This document shows positions 1 through 6,566 of a DNA stretch of 20,973 bases, piece after piece (the first letter of the stretch is position 1; each line of letters begins with the position of its first letter). The position numbers and the translations under genes were made by a program. The stretch covers positions 1-20,973 of the IMG/VR virus record IMGVR_UViG_3300037245_001131. The stretch is one strand, 5' to 3'. The notes beneath the pieces were generated by a model, which did not search any database, was not told the DNA's origin, and saw only the letters and a program-made list of their open reading frames with translations. This DNA comes from a virus.

Positions 1-1937
1 AGTTTTTCGAGTTCGGCACGTTCTTCGGTCACGGATTCACCCGCACGTTCATTCGTTTCGATCCGAGCTTGAACCGCTGCGATCTGAATCCGTAATATTT
101 CCGATTGCGTTTCCCGTTCAGCACGAACCCGTTCATCGTCGAATCGTTTGTTCACGTCTTCGACCGCCTGGTTTCGTTGTTCCGCATCCGTGATCGTATT
201 CGCGACCGATTGCAATTCCGCATTTCGACGGCGTTCGATTTCCTGCAGACGGACGGACAATAAACGTTCCGATTCCGATTGCGCGTCCGAAATCAATTGT
301 TCGTTTGCTTCTCGTAGCGTTTCGCGATTCTGTTCAGCACCTTGACGGATGGCGTCGTTTTCTTTTTGCGTTCGCTCGCTCAATAGCGATTCGATGTCAC
401 GCGTTAATCGTTCCGAAATTAGACGACGTTGTTCCGCTTTTTGTTCCTCCGAACCTATTACGTTTTCGATCTCGTTATTGGCCGCACGACGCAAATTCTC
501 GATTCGCTTTGCGGTTTCGTTCTCGATTAAATCCGTGGTCAATTTTTCGATTCGCTCACGTGCTGCGGCCTGATTACGGAAATCGACCAAAGCGGATTCG
601 GCCGCGGCAATCTGTTCGTTTAATGCGGCGATCTGTTTTTCGATGTTGATCAGCGCCCCGGAATCGGTTGCGGCGGTTTGCGATTGTTGCAATTTTTGGA
701 GGTCGGACAATTGGCGTTTTAGGTCCGCAATCGATCCGGATAAATCCGAAACGCTCGTGGATGTCTTTTTCGATTCGGTTCCGGTTTTCTTTACGGATCC
801 GGTCAATTCGTCCACGTTCCGAGATACGGCTAAAGTCGTTGCGAATTCGTCGGTGACGTCGTCCAATCGCTGAAGATCTTTTCTAGTTTTCGATATTTCA
901 TTATCTAGTTCAGCGATAGTTTTCGCCAATCCCTCCGCCACTCGCTGCGCTTTAGTTTGTGCATCCGCCACGTTCAATTGAGCAAAACCCGTTTTGCCAA
1001 CCGTCACACGCTGTTTGCCTGCCGCTGTATTATTTTTTTCAATTTCTTCAGTAACTTTCGCCTGAGCTTCTGCGAGTTGCTCTTCGACACGCTTGCGTTT
1101 CAATAATAAATTCAATTGCTTTTCCTGACTCTCCGCGGCGATGGCTTGTTTTCGTCGTTGAATGATCCCGCGCGCGATTTCTTCAGCAACCGCACGATAA
1201 GCGATTTCGAGTTCATTCTGGCCGGCGGTTTCCAAATCGATATTTCCTAAATATTCGCCATATTTAGAATTTATCTGATCAATTATTGCGGCCTTATCTC
1301 CGCGTCCTTCGTTCGCTTCATTCAACGCACCGAATAGGTTGTTCAGCTCTTGCGTTTCCTTTACATAATCGGAAATGATCGATTGTTGTGACGCTTGCAA
1401 ACGCTGATTGGACGCGATCTGATCTTCAGTTGCACCCCTTAATCGACTAAAAAACGATAAGACCACCGGAACGACCTGCAGTAACAAACCGAACACGGAA
1501 ACGCCCGCAATCGTGCGAAACGCCACGTTCAGCAACGAAACCGAACGTCGAACCGTATTGAGTGACCGCGCACCACGTGCGAATGTAGAGAACAAACCAC
1601 GCGATTTCGCCGCAGTCCGGCCCGTTGACGTGGCGATCTTTTTATTTGTCGTGTCGATTTCGCCGCCGATCTGATTATACGCTGCCGATTCTTTGTTCAA
1701 GTTCTTTTGTGTACCGACCAGAACGTTTCGTTTCGCGTTCAATTGGTCGATTCCAGTCGCTTCCGTTTTTAGGATCGAATTCAAATCACCCGTGGCCGAT
1801 TCCAAACCCGAAGTCGCATCGGCTGAGTCTTCCAAACTCGCATTCAATTGGTCAATCTGACTAATCGCCGATTGAATTTGTTGTTCGAATGCGGTTGAAT
1901 CAAATTCTATACTATAAACGTCTGTAATTTCAGCCAT
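1..1937 (-). CDS. Tail tape-measure protein, N-terminal part (runs off the left edge)
   Basis: The minus strand is open from an ATG at 1937 to the window edge, giving 645 residues without a stop. The product is dominated by long charged, Gln/Glu/Arg-rich coiled-coil stretches, starting with residues such as FEQQIQSAISQIDQLNASL, with one hydrophobic block at about residues 135-164 (SLLNVAFRTIAGVSVFGLLL onward). This make-up, coming just after the tail chaperone, is what is expected of a tape measure, which sets tail length, recruits chaperones during assembly and can help DNA cross the host membrane. The start lies 4 bases after the stop of the preceding small gene, so the two are surely co-transcribed. 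No lytic or protease domain is visible in this part; the C-terminus is not in the window. A different long coiled-coil virion protein cannot be fully excluded. Confidence 0.87.
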   Translation of the reverse strand, partial: MAEITDVYSIEFDSTAFEQQIQSAISQIDQLNASLEDSADATSGLESATGDLNSILKTEATGIDQLNAKRNVLVGTQKNLNKESAAYNQIGGEIDTTNKKIATSTGRTAAKSRGLFSTFARGARSLNTVRRSVSLLNVAFRTIAGVSVFGLLLQVVPVVLSFFSRLRGATEDQIASNQRLQASQQSIISDYVKETQELNNLFGALNEANEGRGDKAAIIDQINSKYGEYLGNIDLETAGQNELEIAYRAVAEEIARGIIQRRKQAIAAESQEKQLNLLLKRKRVEEQLAEAQAKVTEEIEKNNTAAGKQRVTVGKTGFAQLNVADAQTKAQRVAEGLAKTIAELDNEISKTRKDLQRLDDVTDEFATTLAVSRNVDELTGSVKKTGTESKKTSTSVSDLSGSIADLKRQLSDLQKLQQSQTAATDSGALINIEKQIAALNEQIAAAESALVDFRNQAAARERIEKLTTDLIENETAKRIENLRRAANNEIENVIGSEEQKAEQRRLISERLTRDIESLLSERTQKENDAIRQGAEQNRETLREANEQLISDAQSESERLLSVRLQEIERRRNAELQSVANTITDAEQRNQAVEDVNKRFDDERVRAERETQSEILRIQIAAVQARIETNERAGESVTEERAELEK

Positions 1938-1941
1938 GATA

Positions 1942-2232
1942 TTATTTTACTTGCAAATCTTTTTTAGATACATTCCCGACACAATGCCAATTTATCCGCG
2001 ATAGCGTGTTGGCATTAAATCCGTATTCCTGATCGATGTCGGCCGATCTCGAACAGTATGCGTTCCCTTTATCGGATCCAGGAACGATCCGCGCACCCTT
2101 CGCTCCGAATTGAATCACGCGCCCGTCCGAAATGCGTGTGGCCTTGTATTTTTTACCCTGAGCCGTACCCGCACCGATGCGAACACGTCCGATTCGTGGT
2201 ATGTCGTAAATTTTCCCGATTTCGAATGCCAT
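1942..2232 (-). CDS. Small phage protein of unknown function (96 aa), between tail chaperone and tape measure
   Basis: A 96-residue basic protein without signal peptide or membrane segment. It contains a compact block, roughly residues 27-67, with KYKATRISDGRVIQFGAKGA followed by PGSDKGNAYCSRSADID. This recalls the FGAKG...Y..R pattern of DUF5754-like small viral proteins, but that is from memory and the function of those proteins is unknown. The ATG overlaps the second of two tandem TAA stops that end the frameshifted chaperone frame, which implies translational coupling. The tape measure starts 4 bases after its own stop. By position it may be a minor tail or assembly factor; this is inference only. 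Confidence 0.75.
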   Translation of the reverse strand: MAFEIGKIYDIPRIGRVRIGAGTAQGKKYKATRISDGRVIQFGAKGARIVPGSDKGNAYCSRSADIDQEYGFNANTLSRINWHCVGNVSKKDLQVK

Positions 2233-2234
2233 TA

Positions 2235-3037
2235 TTATTTCTGTTTTTGCATTTGTGCGCGTTGTCGGTCGGATTCCTTCAATATTTCTTCCAAAGCGGA
2301 ATAATAATCGAATATGGTCCAGAACCGAACCGAATCCGGCGTTGTATTAAACCATTTAGCGATCAAATAATCATTTTCGCGCTGACCTTTACGAATTTGT
2401 TTCCATGCGATTTGGTAGAACTTAGGACGTTTTCGTTTCGATCCCGTGTCTTTATTTAATCGCGTGAACGTTCGTTTTTTCCATTTGCGGAAACGCTCAA
2501 AATTTGTTCGATAGTAGCTAAAAAAAAAGCGCGCAATTCTGGATCATTCCGAACCGCATCCAATTTCGCCGCCTGGACATCCGGGTCGATCACATACGGA
2601 TTTTCATTATCAACATAAAAAAAATATAAAGCGGATTCGATCAATAGGTCGTCCACCCGAATCGATTTCATTCTGAACAACAAATCGCCGATCTGATTGG
2701 TTGCATCTTCCACGAATGTTCGCAACTTTGTCGGACTATAGTTCGAATAAGGCGCGCTCTTTACGGTTTCCATAATATCGGCCATGCGTTCGATTATTTC
2801 CGATTTCGGCACGTTCCAATCAATATCGACCATGGTTTGTTCGATCCGTTCCGTTCGTTCCTTCGTGATCGTTCCGATATCTTTGGCGACATAATAATTC
2901 CGATCGTTCCGGTCCGTAAAAACACGAACCAAATCGATTTTCGTGTTCGTGGTCGATGGCGTATATGATCGCAGCCATTTTCGATATTTGCGTTCGTTTC
3001 GTTCCGCACGCGTTTTTTTTCTAAATAGTTGAAACAT
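2235..3037 (-). CDS. Tail assembly chaperone, -1 frameshifted long form (lambda gpGT-like)
   Basis: Reading codons 1-173 of the chaperone, slipping back one base on the T9 run and continuing in the -1 frame adds 94 residues, for a 267-residue fusion ending at TAA 2237-2235. The extension begins SYYRTNFERFRKWKKRTF and ends in a helical, Gln-rich tail (RQRAQMQKQK). The -1 frame is closed by a TGA about 20 bases upstream of the slip and has no ATG, GTG or TTG near the expected gene boundary, so frameshifting is the simplest way to translate it. Codon use in the extension (many GAA, CGA/CGC, TTG, GAT) resembles the neighbours. The fused T-like domain would bind the tape measure while the G-like domain binds tail-tube subunits. 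Confidence 0.72.
2456..3037 (-). CDS. Tail assembly chaperone, short form (lambda gpG-like)
   Basis: A 193-residue soluble, charged protein with a Lys/Arg-rich start (FRKKTRAERNERKYRKWL) and a helical body. It is called a tail assembly chaperone from its position just upstream of the tape measure, its size, and a -1 slippery heptamer at codons 172-173 followed by a long open overlapping frame. In lambda, gpG and gpGT bind the tape measure and major tail protein during tail polymerisation; this gene would make the gpG counterpart. The sequence itself was not matched to a specific family. It is the first leftward gene after the plus-strand cassette, and its promoter is not obvious in 3038-3130. 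The usual major tail protein gene is not found upstream. Confidence 0.72.
   Translation of the reverse strand: MFQLFRKKTRAERNERKYRKWLRSYTPSTTNTKIDLVRVFTDRNDRNYYVAKDIGTITKERTERIEQTMVDIDWNVPKSEIIERMADIMETVKSAPYSNYSPTKLRTFVEDATNQIGDLLFRMKSIRVDDLLIESALYFFYVDNENPYVIDPDVQAAKLDAVRNDPELRAFFLATIEQILSVSANGKNERSRD
2519..2525 (-). other. Programmed -1 ribosomal frameshift site, T TTT TTA
   Basis: On the coding strand a run of nine T followed by A lies in the zero frame as GCT TTT TTT TTA GCT. The last seven bases, T TTT TTA, fit the X XXY YYZ rule and are the same heptamer used by HIV-1 gag-pol. Slipping leads directly into the 94-codon open extension. No downstream stimulatory stem was worked out. Confidence 0.75.
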
Positions 3038-3084
3038 TGATGGTTTGTTTGTTTCGGGTAAAATACGGCTTAATAATTTATATT

Positions 3085-3107
3085 ATTTTATAAGTTTTTT
3101 ATAAAAT
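3085..3107. repeat. Perfect 9-bp inverted repeat beside the cassette promoter
   Basis: ATTTTATAA (3085-3093) and TTATAAAAT (3099-3107) are exact inverted copies separated by five bases. The element ends 3 bases before the -33 box of the promoter for the 3183 gene, so it may be an operator. Because the region is AT-rich, a chance repeat is possible. Confidence 0.45.
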
Positions 3108-3109
3108 GT

Positions 3110-3140
3110 TTTGAAAATATAAAAAGTCGTTGTATATTTG
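3110..3140 (+). promoter_or_regulatory. Bacteroidota-type promoter for the 3183 gene
   Basis: A -33 box TTTG at 3110-3113 and a -7 box TATATTTG at 3133-3140 are separated by 19 bases, a full match to the Bacteroidota housekeeping consensus (TTTG, 19-21 bases, TAnnTTTG). Transcription should start near 3147, giving an A-rich leader of about 36 bases before the ATG at 3183. Confidence 0.75.
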
Positions 3141-3182
3141 TATCAACAAGGAAACATACTATAACAACAAAAAACGAATATT

Positions 3183-3413
3183 ATGACAACTTATACTAAT
3201 GAACAAGTTTTGAACAAAGGATGCCAAGTTGAATTTAATGGTAAATTGTACTACTGTTATAATGTAACTTCAATAATGCACTTTGTGAAGTGTGGTAAAA
3301 ATGAACAGCCATTAAAGGTTAATAAAAATAACGCTTTAAATATAACGCGTGAAATTATATTGAATTTCATAAACAAAGGAATCGCAGAAATTAAAGTCGG
3401 TTCTATCGCATAA
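3183..3413 (+). CDS. Small AT-rich cassette protein of unknown function (76 aa)
   Basis: A 76-residue protein with no recognisable domain, signal peptide or membrane segment. It opens MTTYTNEQVLNKGCQVEFNG and has scattered Cys (about positions 14, 25, 37). It lies on the strand opposite to the flanking late genes. It has its own consensus promoter and is followed 9 bases after the stop by a hairpin terminator, so it can be expressed alone. Its codons are clearly more AT-rich (AAT, ATA, TTA, AAA) than those of most neighbours, which suggests separate acquisition. This is the arrangement of a phage moron; such genes often act on host defence or superinfection, but nothing in the sequence shows that here. 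Confidence 0.75.
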   Translation: MTTYTNEQVLNKGCQVEFNGKLYYCYNVTSIMHFVKCGKNEQPLKVNKNNALNITREIILNFINKGIAEIKVGSIA

Positions 3414-3421
3414 CCACCCAC

Positions 3422-3448
3422 GCCGCGCACCATGCGCGGCCATTTTTC
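3422..3448 (+). terminator. Rho-independent terminator after the 3183 gene
   Basis: GCCGCGC (3422-3428), loop ACCAT, and GCGCGGC (3434-3440) form a perfect GC-rich 7-bp stem followed by CATTTTTC. It lies between the stop of the 3183 gene and the next ATG at 3467. Either transcription ends here, or it is partly read through to the following genes, which have no promoter that I can see. Confidence 0.7.
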
Positions 3449-3466
3449 ACCTTACAATACAACAAC

Positions 3467-3787
3467 ATGACCGCAACCATAATCGAAACCGCATACGAAC
3501 CGTATACAACCGAAAACGAACACACATTGTTCATCGCCGCAACGGCAACGCCTGGACATGATGCGGACCGCGACGAATACGGCCGCCCGACCGAATGCGA
3601 TACCGCAACCGAATTCGAAATTTTAGAAATCCGCGTCGATGGCGTGTTGTACGACGGCCGAATCGACAACGTGTTTGCGTGTCAGTTTTGGCGGTACGAC
3701 CGAACCCGAAAAACGCACGTTCGCCACACGGTCGAAACGCTAATAATCGAAATCGAGAACGAATTAAGTGCGGAACTATGGAAATAA
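3467..3787 (+). CDS. Hypothetical protein (106 aa)
   Basis: An acidic 106-residue soluble protein with no recognised family. The N-terminal half (IIETAYEPYTTENEHTLFIA) and the later stretch TEFEILEIRVDGVLYDGRID look like alternating beta strands, and the end is helical and Glu-rich. The start has the A-rich CAAC-ATG leader seen before several genes here. Its final codons overlap the ATG at 3778 of the next small gene, which implies coupling. Codon use (GAA, CGA, ACC, GTC) matches the main phage genes, unlike the AT-rich gene before it. Confidence 0.7.
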   Translation: MTATIIETAYEPYTTENEHTLFIAATATPGHDADRDEYGRPTECDTATEFEILEIRVDGVLYDGRIDNVFACQFWRYDRTRKTHVRHTVETLIIEIENELSAELWK

Positions 3788-3921
3788 CCGCATATCATTT
3801 CAACGCGTCACGATCACGGATCGAAATCAAATGCGGATCCGTGGTCGTGGCTTTTATCGAATCTAATTATTTAAAATTTTATCCGTACTTTGATAGATTA
3901 TCGGATGACCAAATGTTCTAA
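3778..3921 (+). CDS. Small hypothetical protein (47 aa)
   Basis: A 47-residue frame starting MEITAYHFNASRSRIEIKCG and ending in DDQMF. The ATG at 3778 lies 7 bases before the end of the upstream gene's stop (shared ATGGAAATAA), a typical overlapping start. The frame extends further upstream without a stop, but that part lies inside the 3467 gene and is rich in Arg/Asn as expected of a shadow. No family recognised; a short beta-rich protein is likely. The next gene starts 1 base after its stop. Confidence 0.55.
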   Translation: MEITAYHFNASRSRIEIKCGSVVVAFIESNYLKFYPYFDRLSDDQMF

Positions 3922-3922
3922 A

Positions 3923-4120
3923 ATGGAAACATTGAAATATTTTGCATATTCAATTATATTTACCGGCTTAATTTACCTCCTATTCACGGTCGAATCCGAT
4001 TCGATTGATTTCCGCGAATGGACTATGACCGTGAAGGCGTTGTTCGTCCTCTGCACGATTACGGTCGATTTGGTGCTGATCGAATCGCATAAAATCGCGA
4101 CAAAAAAAGTTACTGAGTAG
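3923..4120 (+). CDS. Small two-helix membrane protein (65 aa)
   Basis: Starting at the ATG at 3923, directly after the previous stop, the product is 65 residues. It has two hydrophobic segments, about residues 5-23 (YFAYSIIFTGLIYLLFTV) and 37-53 (ALFVLCTITVDLVLIES), and a Lys-rich C-terminal tail. A longer version from 3890 would add eleven residues but overlaps the previous gene. Small inner-membrane proteins in such cassettes can serve in superinfection exclusion or as accessory holins, but no homology is recognised. It is not next to the endolysin and is on the opposite strand, so a holin role is less likely than for the 5383-5577 gene. Confidence 0.6.
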   Translation: METLKYFAYSIIFTGLIYLLFTVESDSIDFREWTMTVKALFVLCTITVDLVLIESHKIATKKVTE

Positions 4121-4157
4121 AAACCGAATTAAATTACAAACAAAAAACGAAAACAAC

Positions 4158-4679
4158 ATGCAATTATCTGAAATTCAAAAAATATTAGTACAAGTATCTG
4201 ACGTACTAGGCGATCACGGCGCATTAAAACGTGAAAACGAATTCTTAACGAAACGGCTGTTATTTGCACAATCCGAAGCATTGTCCGCCATCCAACAAAA
4301 CGAAACGAAACCGGAACCGCGCGACATCGGACACGAAAACGTAGTGTCGTTCGTGACGCGTAAATCTGGAGAAATTCAGGTGTCGCCCGGAATCGTTTGG
4401 GGACTTGTTATGGACCTAATCGCGAAAAATCCGAATCATTTCGGGATCGATGCGGATGCGTGTCCGGAACCGGTGGAACCGTACACGGAACCGGATGCGG
4501 ACGAACCGTTCGAATTTCGTGTGGGTGATCGTGTACGGACTAAACAAAACGGTATTCTCGGTACTATATCCGATATCGATTCTAAAGGAATTAACGGAAC
4601 ACGTCGCGTCTTTATTGATACCATTTCGACTCAATGGTTTACAGATGAAAGTTTATTTCTAGTTTGTAGAATGTTTTAA
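4158..4679 (+). CDS. Hypothetical protein with coiled coil and SH3/KOW-like C-terminal part (173 aa)
   Basis: The first ~50 residues form an amphipathic, probably coiled-coil segment (LGDHGALKRENEFLTKRLLF). A middle part is rich in Pro, Glu and Asp (about residues 97-120). The C-terminal part, roughly 121-150, reads FRVGDRVRTKQNGILGTISD, a pattern typical of small SH3/KOW-like beta barrels that bind nucleic acid or peptides. A CAAC-ATG leader supports the start. Its stop codon overlaps by three bases that of the convergent endolysin gene, and no terminator separates them. No specific family is recognised. Confidence 0.7.
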   Translation: MQLSEIQKILVQVSDVLGDHGALKRENEFLTKRLLFAQSEALSAIQQNETKPEPRDIGHENVVSFVTRKSGEIQVSPGIVWGLVMDLIAKNPNHFGIDADACPEPVEPYTEPDADEPFEFRVGDRVRTKQNGILGTISDIDSKGINGTRRVFIDTISTQWFTDESLFLVCRMF

Positions 4680-5374
4680 ACCGACAACCGTCCCCAATTA
4701 CAAATATTCAATTCTGGAATGCCTATCGAACGACACCATCGCGGAACGTCGAACGATGGGCATCCCTTTTGTTGTACCTGATTATGACCGGCCACGATTA
4801 AATTCGGATTCCTAAGCAGACACCAACGAACATATATTTCCATCGTTGTTTTTTGCGCGTCCGTGCGCGTGTCTTTCGGCTTTGTTCCGTCATTGCCTTC
4901 GATCCCTCCAATATAACAAACATCGCGCGAATTCTTAACGAATCCGGTGTTGAACTTAACGCCGAACGTGTATTCCCAATCTGCGATTTTGTCCGGATCA
5001 GGTCCCCATGGCCAAATGTTCGACAACTTGCCATCCAATTCGATCACGTCCGAATATCCTGGTCGAGACCATCCGCGCCCGTCCATGTGCCACGATTTCA
5101 CCTGATCGCCGGTAAAATGTCGACCCTCAGGCGATGCGGACGTATGCAAAAACAGAACCAACCACGCGTTTTTCGTTTGCGCATCCAAAAACGAATTCGT
5201 AACCGGTCCGGCGATACCGTCCGCAGACAAACCGAACGCGGATTGGAATGCGCGCACGGACTGTTCGGTTCCGTCACCGAATACGGCGTCAATAAGTCCG
5301 GAATAATGTCCGGTTCTCCTTAGTTGCAGTTGCATTTTGCCGACTAATAGCGATTTTTGTCCTTTTCTAAGCAT
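4676..5374 (-). CDS. Endolysin: peptidoglycan-binding domain plus N-acetylmuramoyl-L-alanine amidase
   Basis: A 232-residue protein in two parts. Residues ~1-65 (RKGQKSLLVGKMQLQLRRTG, then FGDGTEQSVRAFQSAFGLSADG) are a classical PG_binding_1 repeat. Residues ~72-215 resemble T7 lysozyme-type amidases (Amidase_2): His77 in FLHTSAS, Tyr107 in the GYSDVI strand, His197 in AGHNQVQQKGCPSFD, with Lys203 and Cys205. His77, His197 and Cys205 are the expected zinc ligands, and Tyr107/Lys203 align with the catalytic pair of T7 lysozyme. It should cut the amide bond between muramic acid and the stem peptide at lysis. There is no signal peptide, so a holin is needed; the membrane protein gene 8 bases upstream fits. 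Codons for PKDTRTD (166-172) lie in a 23-bp sequence repeated exactly in the small terminase gene. Confidence 0.9.
   Translation of the reverse strand: MLRKGQKSLLVGKMQLQLRRTGHYSGLIDAVFGDGTEQSVRAFQSAFGLSADGIAGPVTNSFLDAQTKNAWLVLFLHTSASPEGRHFTGDQVKSWHMDGRGWSRPGYSDVIELDGKLSNIWPWGPDPDKIADWEYTFGVKFNTGFVKNSRDVCYIGGIEGNDGTKPKDTRTDAQKTTMEIYVRWCLLRNPNLIVAGHNQVQQKGCPSFDVPRWCRSIGIPELNICNWGRLSV
4859..4881. repeat. 23-bp repeat, copy 1 (inside the endolysin gene)
   Basis: This sequence is identical over 23 bases, in the same orientation, to 8277-8299. It encodes PKDTRTD of the endolysin. Confidence 0.8.
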
Positions 5375-5382
5375 TTTATGGA

Positions 5383-5577
5383 TTATTTTTTGTCTTTAGC
5401 TGTTCCTTTATTTGAAAATATTAAAATTCCAAAGATTATAAATATAAAAATAGAGCTGACGCTACACAGAAAGTATATTGCACCGTCTGAAGGCTTATGG
5501 TCTGGGTGAAAATATATCGCATAAACCGCAAAAGATAAAGCCGCAAAAAATATAATAATATTGAATGTCTTACTCAT
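5383..5577 (-). CDS. Small membrane protein with two helices, candidate holin (64 aa)
   Basis: A 64-residue protein with two hydrophobic segments: about residues 5-22 (FNIIIFFAALSFAVYAIYF) and 32-54 (AIYFLCSVSSIFIFIIFGIL), joined by a short polar loop (HPDHKPSDG). It ends in a Lys-rich tail (NKGTAKDKK). The size, topology, charged C-terminus and position directly upstream of the endolysin fit a class II holin, the membrane protein that lets the endolysin reach the cell wall. No sequence family is recognised, so the role rests on topology and neighbourhood. The gene is more AT-rich than the endolysin. Confidence 0.65.
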   Translation of the reverse strand: MSKTFNIIIFFAALSFAVYAIYFHPDHKPSDGAIYFLCSVSSIFIFIIFGILIFSNKGTAKDKK

Positions 5578-5635
5578 TAGATTTTAGTTATACTTTAAAT
5601 TGATTTAGTTAAATAATAATAAAATAATATAGTTT

Positions 5636-5866
5636 CTAAGCATTTTTATTCCTTTGGTGGGCGTTGATATCCAAACCCGTTAACGATACCGCATGCGGCA
5701 AATAAAACGCACACGAATTGAATTCGAAATATGTCCGATTAACTTTTGCAATGATAATATATTCCGATTTCGGCAACGATCCTAATAATAGATCGACCTT
5801 TTCGTGACATGCCGAATGCGTTTTAAATCGGTGCTGAATTAACAGTCGCGGCGTTTTGTCTGGCAT
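5636..5866 (-). CDS. Hypothetical protein (76 aa)
   Basis: A 76-residue protein with no signal or membrane segment and no family I recognise. It includes LLIQHRFKTHSACHEKVDLL and a likely strand-rich middle (EYIIIAKVNRTYFEFNSCAF), with two Cys and several His. It starts 8 bases after the stop of the GIY-YIG-like gene and is followed by a 58-base AT-rich gap before the holin candidate. It belongs to the leftward packaging/lysis transcription unit by spacing and strand. Confidence 0.6.
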   Translation of the reverse strand: MPDKTPRLLIQHRFKTHSACHEKVDLLLGSLPKSEYIIIAKVNRTYFEFNSCAFYLPHAVSLTGLDINAHQRNKNA

Positions 5867-5874
5867 CGGCTTCG

Positions 5875-6309
5875 TTATTTGTAAGAGTTGAAAATTTCTT
5901 CGATAGTCTTTAAATCCGTTTTATTTAGTTTGAACCATTCGCCACGGATCCGTTTTGATTTAAATACGATATGCAAAAACTTTTCGATATATCGATAATG
6001 AAACGTTGGCAGTTCCAAAACGCATTCGAGTTCGTGAGCGTTCCCGGTTTGCATGTGACGGATTCGGTCGGTCGTTCCCGGTGTCGCGCTAAATCCGATC
6101 TTATAGTGTTTTGTCCCGGTCGCGTTAATTACATAGACGCAACCGATTTGCGTCGTCTGTAGCGAATCCAAAACCGTCCCCGGACCAACATCGCGTCCGA
6201 TATTTATCAGCTCTCGCCATGATGGTTCGTCGTTGGTCGTAATCGTTACGACTATTCGTGGGCGTCTGTTTGGGTTCGGTTGGTCTGTTTTACTGTTTGC
6301 CATTATCAT
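5875..6309 (-). CDS. GIY-YIG-type (T5orf172-like) nuclease domain protein
   Basis: A 144-residue protein. Residues ~55-130 show the order of a T5orf172/MUG113 GIY-YIG domain: a GCVYVI strand (56-61), HYKIGFS (68-74), an Arg-containing helix DRIRHMQTGN (81-90), a Glu in the helix YIEKFLH (109), and GEWFKL near the end. In this fold the two Tyr strands, the Arg and the Glu form the metal-dependent nuclease site. The first 50 residues are a polar extension. Two Met codons are possible (6309 or 6303). Such proteins in phages may be homing endonucleases or DNA processing factors; this one sits between terminase and lysis genes, so a freestanding homing-type nuclease is possible but not shown. Confidence 0.75.
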   Translation of the reverse strand: MIMANSKTDQPNPNRRPRIVVTITTNDEPSWRELINIGRDVGPGTVLDSLQTTQIGCVYVINATGTKHYKIGFSATPGTTDRIRHMQTGNAHELECVLELPTFHYRYIEKFLHIVFKSKRIRGEWFKLNKTDLKTIEEIFNSYK

Positions 6310-6313
6310 AATT

Positions 6314-6562
6314 TTATTCGGTGATTAGTCCTTGATTCTTTGCTTTTCTTATTGCATTTTTTCGATTGCGTGCGTAAATTTTCACATTATCGAATTCGAA
6401 TTCAATCAGTCCGTACTTATTACGAATCAATTTTTTCGATTTTTGTTCTAAATCTTTTCTTGTTGGTTTGTCTTTCGTGTTTTGGATATATGCTGAAGGA
6501 TATTCCGCGCCGAACATCGCACCGGCCATAATCATTCCTAATAAGGCTTTTTTATCTCTCAT
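6314..6562 (-). CDS. Hypothetical protein with hydrophobic N-terminus (82 aa)
   Basis: An 82-residue protein whose first ~20 residues (KKALLGMIMAGAMFGA after a charged start) could be a signal or weak membrane anchor. It then becomes strongly basic, with repeated Lys/Arg/Asn and an end like NRKNAIRKAKNQGLITE. It starts 4 bases after the large terminase stop and ends 4 bases before the next gene. The basic body suggests nucleic-acid or membrane-surface binding; no family recognised. Confidence 0.65.
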   Translation of the reverse strand: MRDKKALLGMIMAGAMFGAEYPSAYIQNTKDKPTRKDLEQKSKKLIRNKYGLIEFEFDNVKIYARNRKNAIRKAKNQGLITE

Positions 6563-6566
6563 TAGA

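Noticed and set aside
148-1864. Several plus-strand frames of 60-110 residues opposite the tape measure
   Set aside because: They are Arg/Ser/Phe-rich shadows created by the strong TTCG/CGAA codon bias of the minus-strand gene.
2441-2460. Third copy of the terminase/endolysin 23-bp repeat near CCCGTGTCTTT
   Set aside because: Only about eight bases match; the similarity reflects another KDT codon run in the chaperone extension.
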